A DNA stretch of 64,000 bases from Biscogniauxia marginata. Lineage: Eukaryota > Ascomycota > Sordariomycetes > Xylariales > Xylariaceae. The position numbers were made by a program, and so were the translations under genes. The stretch lies in contig MU404122.1 of assembly GCA_022695795.1 (NCBI GenBank), forward strand, positions 124,001-188,000, read 5' to 3'. The notes beneath the pieces were generated by a model, which was given only the letters and a program-made list of their open reading frames with translations, ran no database searches and was not told the DNA's origin. Positions 35,379-47,794 of this stretch are shown here, piece by piece. Position 1 is the first letter of the stretch, and the number at the start of each line of letters is the position of its first letter.

Positions 35379-37534
35379 CAGTTTTCATGGGTCATGTATG
35401 GTGTTATGGTCGGGAAAGGCATTGTTAAGGGGTTTTGGGGAGCTTTTACTATTTTTTATTATTATGTTGGAACATACTCACGGTTGATATCGTCGATAGA
35501 AGAAGCACTATGCGGCTTGACGGACTGATGTTGTGGATTGATACCTCGCCTTACGATATATACCGCGACGCAGAATCGCGGTCCTAATGAATGCGGAGTC
35601 TTAATTCGTAATGGACCGAGCCCATTAGTTCTAGGTCTTTATCTTTTTTATTTTTTCTTCTTATGCACGACACTAATATTACGTTCGAGGCGCCTCGCTA
35701 CGTATGAGGCGTTGGTGGACATTGCAAACGCCCGTTTTCATTCGTCAAGGAGGGGGAGGCTGGCACTTATAGCCTGCCATTGAACAGTGTCATGGATCCT
35801 TGGGCTTTACTGTTTTGGGGGTTGGAATATTTCAATGGCGCGTGGCGTATTAAATTAAAGATGGCATATAGAAACATGGACAGCGGTGACTGCCCGTTGG
35901 CCGAATTATGATAGCATTCAAGCAGAAAACCCTTGATACAGGTAATGTTATTAGGTATTATGACATTTCCCCCCCTTCTATTTTTCTTGTCTTAGAAGAT
36001 CTTGTCTCTTGAACCTGAGAGGCATGACGGGGGAACTTGAAAAAGGAGAAGAAAAAAAAAAAAAAAGTTAGAGTCGCTCTTCTGAAGGTAACTGAAGGGA
36101 AGGGGAAATTGTTTAAATTGAAGTAGAATTTTAGTCGTGAGACCAAACGAAGGAGAGGGCCGGGAAGGGTTATTCTTTAATATCGGGGTGGCTGCTTAAC
36201 ATCAAGAATGTTAAAAACCATGCACGCCGGTAATAGGGAATCAAGGGGTATTAGGTGATTATGTATCTTCTTTGAAGATGACGAAAGAGACTGCTAGCAG
36301 GATGTAAGACACGGTACGTTAGGTAGTTGTCATTATAGTCGTCCTCCGCGCGACAATTGTATTATCTATCACTTGAGTCGGTACCAGGTGCCTTGTGGTA
36401 CAGAATATTTATGTATATATATATCAGCGTTCTCTCAAATTCAAAAGTGCTCTTGGTTTGGTGAGAAGAGCGGAGGAAATAGGGGGGAGAAGAAGAGTAG
36501 GGGTAAAGGGTAAAGGTAGGTAGGTAATAGGCACGAGGATAGGCGCTATATAAGGGGACATACCTGAGGAGGGAGTTGAAGGTTGAACGAGACGTAATAT
36601 GCAAGCGTAAATAGTAAAACACCCTCCTATTTTGATTCATCCAGTCTACCACGTTCAGATCAATGGGGAGACGATCGAGAGAAGACCTGTAGTAATTATT
36701 AGTGTCACGATTTCCACCTTGGCAAGGGCATTTATTATACGCCTTTCGTACACGGAGGGTTAAAACTAGAGATAATATCTCGAAGGTGGTCTTAAGAATA
36801 AAGCAGCCCTGTTTGGTCCTAGTCAGCTTTATTACATACTTATCGCTCTCTTCACCTCGCCTCTTGAAGGCGTGATCTGGCCCTAGGAGCTAAGTCTTGA
36901 TAATTAAGCTGGGGAAATACGGGAGTTAAAAGAACCATTTCTCTTTTTTATTTTTCTGTGCCTACTGGTCAATATAACGCACGATATTACTACTACACGA
37001 CCTTCCTATTTCTTAGCTGTACCACAGAGCCGTGATGCAATGAAAGCAACAAACGGATACATTGATAACTGAATGGCTTGCGATAGATGGGCCATGAACA
37101 GTGACTAGTTAAAGATATGAACACAGGCCGAAACCTTGCCTCCCATATTGGAAGGAGCCTCGCTCTGGTAGTAGCTGTCTGTGTGACTCGTGTCACAGAA
37201 GTTGTGTTTTTAGCAGTAAAATACGAGGTTTTCTGCAAGGATAGCAAGATATAGAAAGGCCGCTTATCTGTGTGTCTCTAGTGTTAACTCTTTGCAACTG
37301 CGGGATTAGGTATCCATGCTTCGTGGCACACACTTTTCATACTGCTGGTATTCCTGCTGGTTTGAGGTGTATATGATACTATCAGCTGCTACCGAACACA
37401 ACCTGAGCAACTGGCTTATCTCATATGGCTTTGCTTAAAAAGTCTCATCAACGATTGATTGGGTAACTAGTTCATTGAGAGATGTATGCCCCAGCGAGCA
37501 CATGATGGACGAGCTGACTGTAGGCTAGAAGCAA
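35379..37534. other. intergenic, no gene supported
   Basis: This contains the 3' flank of Tco89 and the upstream region of the small secreted protein. A GA-rich stretch at about 36,460-36,540 and poly-A at 36,050-36,066 are low complexity. No domain-bearing frame or RNA gene was recognised. Confidence 0.55.
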
Positions 37535-37541
37535 TATATAA
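37535..37541 (+). promoter_or_regulatory. TATA box of the small secreted protein gene
   Basis: TATATAA sits 125 bp before the ATG and is followed by a CT-rich leader (ATCCCCCTTCACCCCTCTCG, then TTTTTCTCTCTC), an arrangement common for strongly or conditionally expressed fungal genes. Confidence 0.55.
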
Positions 37542-37665
37542 TCCCCCTTCACCCCTCTCGCTATGCTGTTCTTTTTCTCTCTCAAACATCTCTCATCAAA
37601 AGACCTATTATTCAAACCTAGCACTTTTTACCATCTCTTCTGGCTATATCCATTCGTCGTCCAAC

Positions 37666-38077
37666 ATGTTTCTTGTCAAGACACTCGCCTTTCTCCCTCT
37701 TCTCGGCGCTGTCACTTCCAGCCCAATGGCATCACTAGACTCCGAGGGGTTGTCAAACCGGGCTTCTCTGGCAGACCATACAGCGATCGTCAATGTCTAT
37801 AGCGGTGATTCCTGTGGGAACTCTGCGGGATCCTTTACTGTTACTGGACAAGGGGCGTCGACCTGCCGCCCCTTTACCAATGCACGCTCCATCCAGGTGT
37901 CAGCCAGGTATGTAAACCTAGTCGTCTCCTTGACACTGTGGTCTTCGAACTAAACCTGTATTCAGTGGGTGCAAAACCACTACTTGGAGCGGCAATAATT
38001 GTCAGGGATCCTCTAAGAACATTCCTAATTCGAGCTGCTATGGGGTTCTTTTTGGGTCTGTCAAAGTTAGCTGTTAA
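37666..38077 (+). CDS. small secreted cysteine-rich protein (117 aa)
   Basis: Two exons, 37,666-37,907 and 37,966-38,077, are separated by a 58-bp intron (GTATGT...TTCAG). Splicing gives VSASGCKTTTWSG and ends in a cysteine just before the stop. A signal peptide is clear (MFLVKTLAFLPLLGAVTSSP, cleavage near residue 18-20). The mature protein has six cysteines (50, 67, 83, 93, 105, 117), consistent with three disulfides, and is rich in Ser, Gly and Asn. I do not recognise the family. Size, secretion and cysteine content fit a candidate effector or surface protein, but that role is inference. Possible processing after NR (31-32) is uncertain. It stands alone, with a TATA box and leader upstream, and converges with the GST gene. 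Confidence 0.78.
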
Positions 38078-38896
38078 CACTGCAGAAACAGTACTGGAGC
38101 TTTTGTAATAAAATATTTTAGGAGGCTTGTAGACAGTTGCATACTATTGCCACTCGCTCGTCATTAGGAATGTACCTGTGGCGTGGAGAATGTGTTATAC
38201 TGGTTGTACTGTTACGGACCCTCTATCTAGTGACCAAAACATTCCCGTCCTTCGCAGTCACTACCGGTATTAGATAACCAGAATAATGGCGAGTCATTAT
38301 TGTATTCGCTATAATACTGACTTCACAAATATATATACACTTGTTATTCCCATGGACAGTTTTCCTAGATAGTGATCGATCTAAGCATACACTTTTGTAT
38401 AGAGACCATGTCTTACAACTATGTGGCCACTGAAGCCCATCGAAAATAGACCTGTGACTTAGTCATAATGTATATATGCATGTCTAAGAAGTAAATAGCA
38501 TATTAAGTAAAAATAACCCTTAATATATGCACCCCTAGTTCTACATTTTGGGCGACAAAAGCGTCTCCTCTCCTAATATTCCATATTATAAATGGATGAA
38601 ACTCACCTATACTCCTAAAATTATATTCTCATATAAAACAAGCTTTTAGAGTATAAGATCCCTAAAGTTAGAAAAAATATTAAACCAAATCACCACAGTT
38701 TTAAGATTAGACGAGCCATTTACAAATTTGCAATATTTCACAACGACTTCTGTTACTGCTAAACTCAACTACTAAATAATGTTTTTCGGAACTATTCCTA
38801 GGGGATGTCGAAGGTCTCTCGTCTTTCTTTCTACTCCCATCTACATATTGAGATTTATAATAGAGTCTCAGTGATTACACGTAAAGTATGGATGAC
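38078..38896. other. intergenic, partly AT-rich, no gene
   Basis: This lies between two convergent genes. Bases about 38,480-38,790 are AT-rich but do not match the gypsy or MITE repeats of the first 16 kb. No feature is recognised. Confidence 0.55.
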
Positions 38897-40062
38897 CTAA
38901 TAGTTGGCATGGTCAGAGGGCACCGGAACCACGTCCCCCTGCCACCTTGCCGTCGCCCCCTTGATCATCTGGCCGCCATTCTTGCGCAAACCGTTGTAGA
39001 AGTCCTGCCCGTCGGGATTGACAACCGCCTCGTCGCTGAACAGGTAAGGCACGGGAACCTGCAGCCCCTTCCGGAAGGCGGGCCGCTGGGCGAGCTTGTC
39101 GTGCCAAGCCTTGACGTTGGGGAACTCGTTGATGTCGACGCCGCACCACCTGGCGGAGTGGGTGAAGATGAAGATTGCGATGTCGGCAACCGTCAAGCGG
39201 TCCCCGCCCACGAAGGGGGAAGTGGACTATTGGGGAAATTGTCAGTGATCAGTTGGAGAGGTAAGTTAGTCTCGAAAGGTAGGACTTACCAGCTGCTTGT
39301 CCAGCACGTGGTGGAACCTTCGGGACTTAGACGTGTAGCGCCAGGAAGCGTACGGCACTGGTTCAGTTGCGTACCGGTTGAAGTAGCATGCTTGGCCCAT
39401 CATGGGACCAAGGCCGGCGACCTGCCACGAGAGCTACGCGGGAAAGGGATACTAGCTTAGGTACCCTGACTAGGTAGACGGTTATTGCAAAAAGGTGGCT
39501 TGGAACAGTACTTACCCAGGACAGCTGCGTCCAGTATTCAGGCGTGCCGAAGGGGTATGAGAGCTTGTGCTCCTTGTCAAACTCGCTGGCCATGTAGAGC
39601 AAGCAGGCGGCGCTCTCAAAGACAGTCACAGAGGTGCCATCCTCTTTGACATGGACGAGGGCGGGCATGCGGCCATTCGGGTTGATGGACGTGTACCATT
39701 CGTCCTGGGACTCACCTGCAGCCATATCTATGCTGATCTAGTTATTGGGAAAGGTTTGATGCCGGCGAAGCTAGCTAGAACCTTTACCTAAGTTAAGTTC
39801 GACTAGACAGGGGGGGAATAGAGGTCCAGCTTGAACCCTAATCCGGCCTTCAAGGTTCTTCGTCTCCTCGGATTGGCTATAGAAGTGTTAGGACTAACAA
39901 GGCATTAATTAATATGTCCAGGCGGCTTGCTCGCTCTGGGGAGGGCTAGGCATCTACCTGAGCTCCTCGGCTAGGACAGTCACCTTGTAGGGATTGACAG
40001 ATGCATAGCCGTAAATTGTTTAGGCCCGGCTTGGGGGCTTTCTCTGGTGGAATAGTGGCCAT
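38897..40062 (-). CDS. glutathione S-transferase-like protein, first exon disrupted
   Basis: Exons are read as 40,062-39,958, 39,732-39,516, 39,433-39,290 and 39,226-38,897, the last three with good GT/AG borders. The enzyme would conjugate glutathione to electrophiles in the cytosol. The thioredoxin-fold part shows SINPNGRMPALV and FESAACLLYMASEFD (the Glu-Ser that binds the gamma-glutamyl group). The helical domain shows WQVAGLGPMMGQACYF and GGDRLTVADIAIF (capping box). Exon 1 codes MATIPPEKAPKPGL in one frame and YGYASVNPYKVTVLAEEL in the next: there is one base too many in GGCCTAAACAATTTAC, and the shifted frame has a stop just upstream. The join between exons 1 and 2 also seems to lack 6-8 residues. 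So the N-terminus is mutated, mis-sequenced or mis-spliced here. Corrected, it would be about 264 residues. Confidence 0.75.
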
Positions 40063-43000
40063 TTTACTAGAACAACAAAGTGACAAAGGAAGTGCGACAA
40101 GCGTATGATCAACTGCTTAGTTCTAGTGGACGTGTAAGAGGAAGTAATTGAGTGTTTGAATAGACAGGGTACCTAGGTAAATGGGATGTTGGGTTAGGTT
40201 GGAGAGAGGTAAAGTGAAAGTTAAACCACGCTTGAGACGAGGTGGCACAGGTTATTGATACAGGTATTGATAAAAGAAAGTGAACATAGGGGGAGGGGGT
40301 AAGAAGCAATGGATCGGGTAAATGCCTAATCGGAATATAAGAGCTTTCTTCCATGCAAGCTCCTGGCTTGGTTGGTTGGTTGGTGTAACATTGAGAGAGT
40401 AGACGTTTTTAAATAGTAATGAACTAACAGGTAGGCAATGCAGTCTCTGCTGGTATGTATATTTCATAATTCTACCTAATTGGTTTAAATAGAACACGGA
40501 CAAGAGCTCTATGTTGAAACCCGTACCCCCCCACCTCCCCCCGTCTTCGCCCTTAAGAGAGATATGTAACCCATACAGCCTCCTTCTCCCGCATGAAAAA
40601 GTTGCTGAGTGTCATGAGCCCAGGCTAGAGCCGCTACAATTCGTATAGGTATATATAACTCGACATGTACCGTACGCAAGGCTCTGAGGTACTTATAAGT
40701 TAAATTTACTTCTTACGAAGGTTTATAGTTCTTTTATGATATCGGCATATTTAATATAGCGGTTTATTAAAATAAGTGTCAAGGGGGTAACTATCAGGTA
40801 TAGGTACAAGGCATCCCTTAGCCGTCATGTATATAATAGACATATCTTCTCATATTCTTCAAATAGCTCTTCGCTTAAACAAGTATAGTGATAACTACAA
40901 TATACAAGTTTCTAGGTATATGTGAAGGCTACATAAAAAGCGTCCAACCTGAAGAACTATATAGCTACGGAAGTTCTTAATAAACTATGAGTACACTTAA
41001 CTTATGAAAACTATTACTATTTGCCAAGATTAAGAGTTAAGTAGGATAACGAGGAGTTTTCTGGGCTGTTTTCTTTTTTGATAAATACTATATACGATCT
41101 AGAAGAGCCTCAAACAGGATGATAAGGCTAGGTTTCTGTTAAGGCAAGACGAAGATATGAGAATATAGATGAAATGTGATAGTCCAAGATGAGCTAGATG
41201 GGTGAGTAGTAGGCATTATACCCTCGTACTCCAATATTTGTAGTTGTGTCCTATTTCTACGTCACTACATCGAACAGACTGCTTTTCTTAGCCTAGCGGA
41301 AGGGATATAATAGAAGTCCACTAGCGGTGGCATAATCTCTTGACATATCCTCATATAGTCCCCCTTCGTTGTTTTCGTGATTAGATAGACTCAAACTCTT
41401 AGTTCAAATAGTATAGTTGCAACCACAATTCCTTCAAAACCGAGTCTATTATATGTAGATATATATGCATGTGTCCACTTGGTTAGATAAAAAGAGGGTT
41501 CGATAAAAATGGCAATACATATTTCCAATGCATGTACTGTGTGGTTATCACTTATTCATGCCAAACCAGCTTCTACGGCCAGTAATTAACTTAATATGTA
41601 CACAACTACCATGGTGAGCAAACCTCCTGGGCGATTAAGATGCGCACTTGTATAAGCTGTTACAATGACGAGAAAAGTAATCTAATCAATCATACTGGAA
41701 ATATTACCATACAATATTCCTAGGCGACTGGAGAGAGACGGGCTATTAAAAGCAGTGTGTGTAATGATATAGCTAATTCAGTAATAATTGGAATGATAGA
41801 TATTTCATGGTGTGAACCTTGAAATGAGGTATTGAGATAGGTATTACTATAATTAAAGATACATTTAAAGAGATATTTTTAGATGTAGCAAGCCTCTTCG
41901 GTTTCCATTAATATTGTACCTATATATCTCTTCATCGCTTCAAGCCCTCCCTAGGCTTCTAGCCTAGAAGGATTGCATACTTAGCAGGACTACTTGTCCG
42001 GACTGTTACCTAGGCACACCGATTTGGAGTTACATCTTACAGTTTTTACTAGAGTTATGTTTGAGCCTATATAACAACTCGTATTGATTGATATATGCCC
42101 GTTCCGCTTCAAGGGAATACTCAATCAACTACCTATCTAGTCGTTAGTTATTAATTCGAATGCTAACTAACCCCCGGGACAAATACCCTCGATAGATATC
42201 AGGAAAAAGAAGATATAGCTAAGTTGTCATAATAATAGAAAGGTTGTCATAAAACCCCATATCAAATTGTTCAAGAAATTTGTGGGTTACAACAACCGAT
42301 TAGGTACCTAAGGCAAAGAAAAAAGTACATTACGAGTCAGGCATCCATATTGTAAAGAGATCAGACAACAAGGCAAGTGTAGAATAAGGAGGAATATTAC
42401 ACATAGTAAGACTAAACAGATAGGAATAGTTCAAGCGAAATGTAGGTAGCCTTAAGAAAATGCCCTTCTCTATGCCGGGCCTGTTCGTTGTCGCTTCCAA
42501 AGCTACCGAATTTTGAGGGCTATATTTCTGCTTGGGATACCTGTAAATGAGTTATGATATGAAAGTCAGAAGTGTGATTTAGACAGCGGCTGGGCAGTGG
42601 CATTATATTGTGCCTCACAGGTAGTGGAACGAACATATACCAATCAAGCTGGCACGGGTATCATTTGTAAAGCTATAAACTATGACAGCTTTACTTTGGC
42701 GTCGTGCTTTTGTATCTAGTGGACCTACCTAAAAGGGAATACAACTAGCAGCTACGGTTTACTAACGATTGGATCTAGATACGATATTAAATAATCTACC
42801 CCGGGAACCTATAGTCGAATTATGCACCCTATTTAGGTTTACGGTAGAATATAGGAGATGGCAGCATGCTCAGAGTTGTTGGATCCTAGACATCGAATCA
42901 AAAAGGTTATCTATGTATTGCCCTTATACCTGCAGGTTGGCATTAATAATCAGCATCTAAGTGGCCCAGTTGTCGCTACCTGATCGCGTCGAGACAGGAT

Positions 43001-46000
43001 TCGGGATTCGATGGTGATAGAGGATTCCTTGGGTTGGTTTCCGCCCAAATAATAGGTGGCCCCTTTACGTGTAAGCCGAGACCTTGGTATACAGGTGGCC
43101 AAGGCGCGCGCCTCGTTTCGCTATATGACTTAATTATAACACGATGAATATAGGCAAATTGAAAGAGAGGTAGTCCCCCCCCAAAATAAGGTCGCGGTGA
43201 TATTTACGAGGGCTACCAGATATTAGTCCGGTGAACTATCAGTCCGGTGTTCTCGGCACATCATAGTATTGTCGAAACAGACCGACAAATTTGACGTGAT
43301 GCAGAAGAATTTCATAAAGCTTCAGCATGGTTAGGATGTAGCAAAGACTAGGCAAAACTGCGCTTATGAAGGAATGTAGGATAGCGGATGGATTTAGCGT
43401 GCTGATGAAGCAGTCTATTATTCGTTAGTAAATAGGTGCCCGGGACCGATCGTAGGCTGACTTGACTAGGTACATAACCATAGCTATGCTGGTTATGTTT
43501 TCATTCATAAAGGTCTTTGTAAAAAATAATCTGTAGGGAGCCCGTGGATTCTCTGTTGGAATGTATAACCTAATGGGCGGGTGGATGATAGCGGAGCCGA
43601 GCCAGCAATTCAGAACCGACGCTGGCTGAAAGTTACGGTGAGACTTTTCATTTCGACATGTTCCCTTCCCGTCTGACCTCTCGCAGAGTTGGGGGCTGAT
43701 GATGGGGCGAGACTAAGAGACGTTGGGTGATATGACTCGAGGGGGCCTGCCATCAATAACGGTCACGAGGGCACTTAAGATTGTACGTGTATGTAGGTTA
43801 TAACAGATGCGCTAAGAGAGAGTTACGAGGTGTCCAGGACATGAGATTGACGTGGTGATATTGACGTGTATGTAACATTAGATGGGTTAAATTTAGATAT
43901 GTACCTACCTGGGGTTGGAATGCGACTAATCTCAACTAACAGGTCTTGGAGGTTAAGTCTCTTTTCTTGCCTTTGGTTTATTTTTGGTTCTATACGATAG
44001 GTAAACTGAGAATTCCAGAAGAAAAAGAAGAAGAATGAAATGCTGCTGCTGTATGAAAGCATTTTCGGGGCTATGCGAGACACCCCGGAGAGAATATCCT
44101 TCCATTTGCGGCTACGTTCTGGTTTTTGGCCGCGGGGCGGCCTGAATGTGAGCCTGGGTAAGGTGGCCTCGGGAACTCGGACGTTTTTGGCAAAATACTA
44201 CTAAGTTAGGTTAGCCAGGGTGGGCTCTATGAATCACCAACAGAGCCAACAGAGTTATGACCCCTCCCCCCACCTAACCCAAGGTGGCTAGAGAGTGGCA
44301 CTGCCACTACCTTAGATACGCCGGTAAGCCGGCCAGAGAGGCTTATGACCCTGCAATACGAAATCTCACTCTCTGCTTCCACCCCAAAAATTCAATAGTG
44401 TACCATGGCTCGTGATAGATAGCGCCTTTTCACATACATTGAAATCTCGCCCACCGACGATTACTGCCTTAACCAGTCATTTCACGAGAAGTTAAATTTT
44501 TTTCCTTTCTCAGGTCTTGCATCCAAGAAACATCAAGTCATCGTATTGTGCGTCGGTGTCTTATAAGTGTCTGTGAGGCATGGTCGCGCGCGCTCGTGTC
44601 CGATATGTCCCGATGGTAGCTGATGGGCCCTTCAAATCCCATTATCGAGAGGGCTGGTATTGTCGTCTACCGTGGCGTCGCTGGAGACCTCAGATGGAAG
44701 TTAAGAACAAAAAGAAAGCAGAAACAAGCCACTGACACAATGAGGGGTGGTTTCAAATCGTAAGCAGGGGACGACTTGCGTTAGGGATCCAATAGGATAG
44801 TTGCAACGATCTCGGAGTTTTCTCGATTTATGCTCTCCTTGAGTTATGCTTGGTGCTGGGCTTGTTTCGGATGCAATGTTCAAACAACAGCATTGTTCCA
44901 TCCAAGGTGCCCCAGGTAGGTAATTGTACCTATGTACAATTCAGGTGGCCTTGGCGATACCGAACAGGAAGAGGCTTGGTGGTTTGGTTGGTTGGTGTTT
45001 GCAGGCGCAGCCACCTTTTACACGACATAGGGCGGTATGAACGAAGTACCAAAATAGGTCACCTATGATGTTATGCATTTTGTGATCAGTCGGGTCGAGT
45101 CAGTCCATTTAGCGTCTAAACCTAAAAGACCCCTATTTTTAAGATGCGCCATGATAGGCTTCCACTTATAGGTGCGTGCTCTATAGGGCAGTCGCCCCGT
45201 CGGCCTGGGTGGTCGATTGGCTTCGACGCTCAATGCTGTCAAACACTGCGGACAATCTGAAAGACTGCCGAACTCCTTGGCGACTCCTGAAAAGAATGTG
45301 GACACTTCCCAGTTTGGACTTATCTTTCCATCGTGGATGCCGGATCCATTTTACACACATCATAGGTAATTTTCAACATGCCTATGTAGGTATCCGATCT
45401 ACCTCCATGTCTGTCTACCCTGCCTTACGTAAGGCGCCCTCATTCTTGTCACCTCGAAAACGGCGAGCTCACTAAACACGACCTTATACTTACACACACC
45501 TATACGCATGTATATGTACACCTACCTAACAATGATTTAAATAAGCACCGAGAATGGATTGGGTTCCCCGATGATGTCGGTCAAGAGGAATATCAAAATC
45601 AAAGTCAAACGGACTAAAAGGCTATACTCGTGCGCTAGTGATCAGGATGATACACTGGTAAACTAATGATCATCGTGGGCGATAGATTTCACGTGCAACG
45701 TCACTGCTAGCACCAGGGGCACGCAGGCGGTGGTGGGCTACTGAAATGGTACGATCTGCCGTTTTTGATCATGACGCCCCTTGGCGCGATGGGAGCAGGG
45801 ATCATCACGAATGCTATCCAGGCGCAGCCAGGGCATCCCTGCCGTGCTTATCGCCCTCTATTGGCCCGTGGTTGCTCAGCTTCGCGAGGTATCAGCAACG
45901 CTGCGACGCTTCCATCCAGACCTCCTTCCCTCCGTCGCCGTCTCTGCGCCCTAGCACGCCTAGCGACCCGCCAGTTCTAGAGCAACCCGCGCCGCAGAGA

Positions 46001-46538
46001 ATGACCCTTGGGTACGAAGGAGAGACTTACACGATGACTACGGAAAACGGCAACCACGAGACTCCACTGATCACCGGACCGGCCGTCATAAATACCTGTC
46101 GTGCCTGTCCAGTTTCCCCAGTGAACTTGTACATCGCACTTACACACACGCCGCGCTGTTACATCGCAGACACACTTGCATGCCTCGCCTGCCCAAGTAC
46201 CTCGCCTACTCGAGTAATCAATCCTAATACCTGCCCTCCTAATCCACACACGCCCACCACCCATCAACCCACCCCACAGTTCCTTGGTTGTTGTCTTATA
46301 ACCGACTGCCAGCCTCTTCTTTCCCACACAGCTTCTTACCTACATATCTGCCCTACGTCCTTACTCACCTGGGGTTTTCCTCTCGTTTCGTCTCACCTCT
46401 CTTGCTCTTCCCCATCCTCCAACCCCGTTAATCTTCTGTTGTCTCTCGTTGAACAGAAGATCAATTCCACACGATCGTCAAATAGTCCATTGTGAAACCC
46501 GCCCCGCCTGTGGTAATACCCTCACCTCGCTGTCGACA
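40063..46538. other. 6.5-kb region without a supported gene
   Basis: Bases 40,650-43,000 are moderately AT-rich and hold only short frames. Bases 43,000-45,500 are mixed. A plus-strand frame at 45,746-46,495 (249 codons) ends 43 bp before the CRH-like ATG; its middle looks somewhat coding (QPAPQRMTLGYEGETYTMT, about 45,980-46,040), while its second half is Pro/Thr/Cys-rich and CT-biased like a leader. I treat it as promoter and leader sequence. Confidence 0.5.
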
Positions 46539-47794
46539 ATGTTCAACAAGTTCCTTTCCACCACCGCGGTGGTCCTGGCTGCTACCCAACTGGCGTCAGC
46601 CCAAACCTCAACTGCGTGTGACCCCAGGAAGAAGAGTGGGTTGCATTCCTGAGTGGTTTTTGTCTCCTCGAATTGCAAATACTGACGCAAAATACAGGCT
46701 GCCCTGCTGACCCTGCTGTTGGTAAAGAGAATACAGTCAATGTCGACTTTACCAAGGGCCCCAATGACTTTTTCCATGAGCTTGTCGGCACCAAGCTCAC
46801 CTACGATGAACATGGTGCTGTCTTCACCATCAACAAAGAGACGGACGCTCCCACCATCCAGAGCGACAAGTACATCTTCTTTGGCAAGGTTGACGTCACC
46901 CTCAAGGCTGCGACCGGTGTTGGTGTTGTGACCAGCTTTGTCCTGCAATCCGATGACCTCGATGAGATCGATTGGGAGTGGCTCGGCGGTGACACGACCC
47001 AAGTGCAGACCAACTACTTCGGCAAGGGTGACACCACCACCTACGACCGAGGTGGCTTCAGCGGCGTATCTAACCCTCAAAACGAGTTCCACACGTACAC
47101 GATCGACTGGACTAAGGACTATGTCCGCTGGATCATCGATGGCCAACAGGTCCGTGAGCTGAAGTACGCCGATGCTAAGGGCGGCAGCGAGTTCCCCCAG
47201 ACTCCTTGCCAGATCAAACTCGGTACTTGGGTTGCCGGCCGCTCGGACGCCCCTGAGGGTACTGTCCAGTGGGCTGGTGGCAAGACCGACTTCAGCCAGG
47301 CACCTTTCCTTGCCTACTACAAGTCGATTACCATCCAGGACTACAGCAATGGCGTTGCCAATGCCAAGGAGTATGTTTGGGATGATGGTTCCGATGGCTC
47401 TTGGCAGAGCATCAATGTCGTTACCGGTAACGACAACGAGGATAGGGATGGCGATGATGACACTACTACCACTGCCACAGCGACCAAGACTGGGACGGTG
47501 AAGCCCACCGGTTCCGCCACCGAGGATTCCACCACTACCGATGCCTCTACGACTGCATCAGCGACCTCGAAGACCACGCCGACTACCCTCTCGACTGCCA
47601 CCTCCTCGGGCCCTGTTGCATCTTCCGGCTCTGCCGAGGAGACTGGTGCCCCGTCAACGACTGCTGATGCTGCATCGGAGATAAGTGCTAGCCCGTCCAG
47701 CTCCGCGAGTGTCGTACCAACCAACGGCGCCTTGAAGACGGGCTTCAGCGGTGTCGTCCTGTGCGTTGGTCTCTTCGCCGCCTTCATCCTGTAA
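46539..47794 (+). CDS. Crh-type GH16 cell-wall transglycosylase, GPI-anchored
   Basis: Exons 46,539-46,635 and 46,698-47,794 give 397 residues. The 62-bp intron has GTGGGT, a CTGAC branch site and ACAG, and splicing yields CDPRKKSCPADPAVGKE. Crh proteins link chitin to beta-glucan in the wall. A signal peptide occupies residues 1-22 (ATQLASAQ). The catalytic motif is DEIDWEWLGGD with Glu122, Asp124 and Glu126. FHTYTIDWTKDYVRWIIDG and APFLAYYKSITIQDYSNG are typical of the family. A Ser/Thr-rich stalk spans about 280-375, and the C-terminus is a hydrophobic tail (GFSGVVLCVGLFAAFIL), fitting GPI attachment near residues 374-379. No chitin-binding CBM18 is present. The CT-rich leader upstream suggests solid expression. 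Which Crh paralogue this is cannot be told. Confidence 0.92.
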
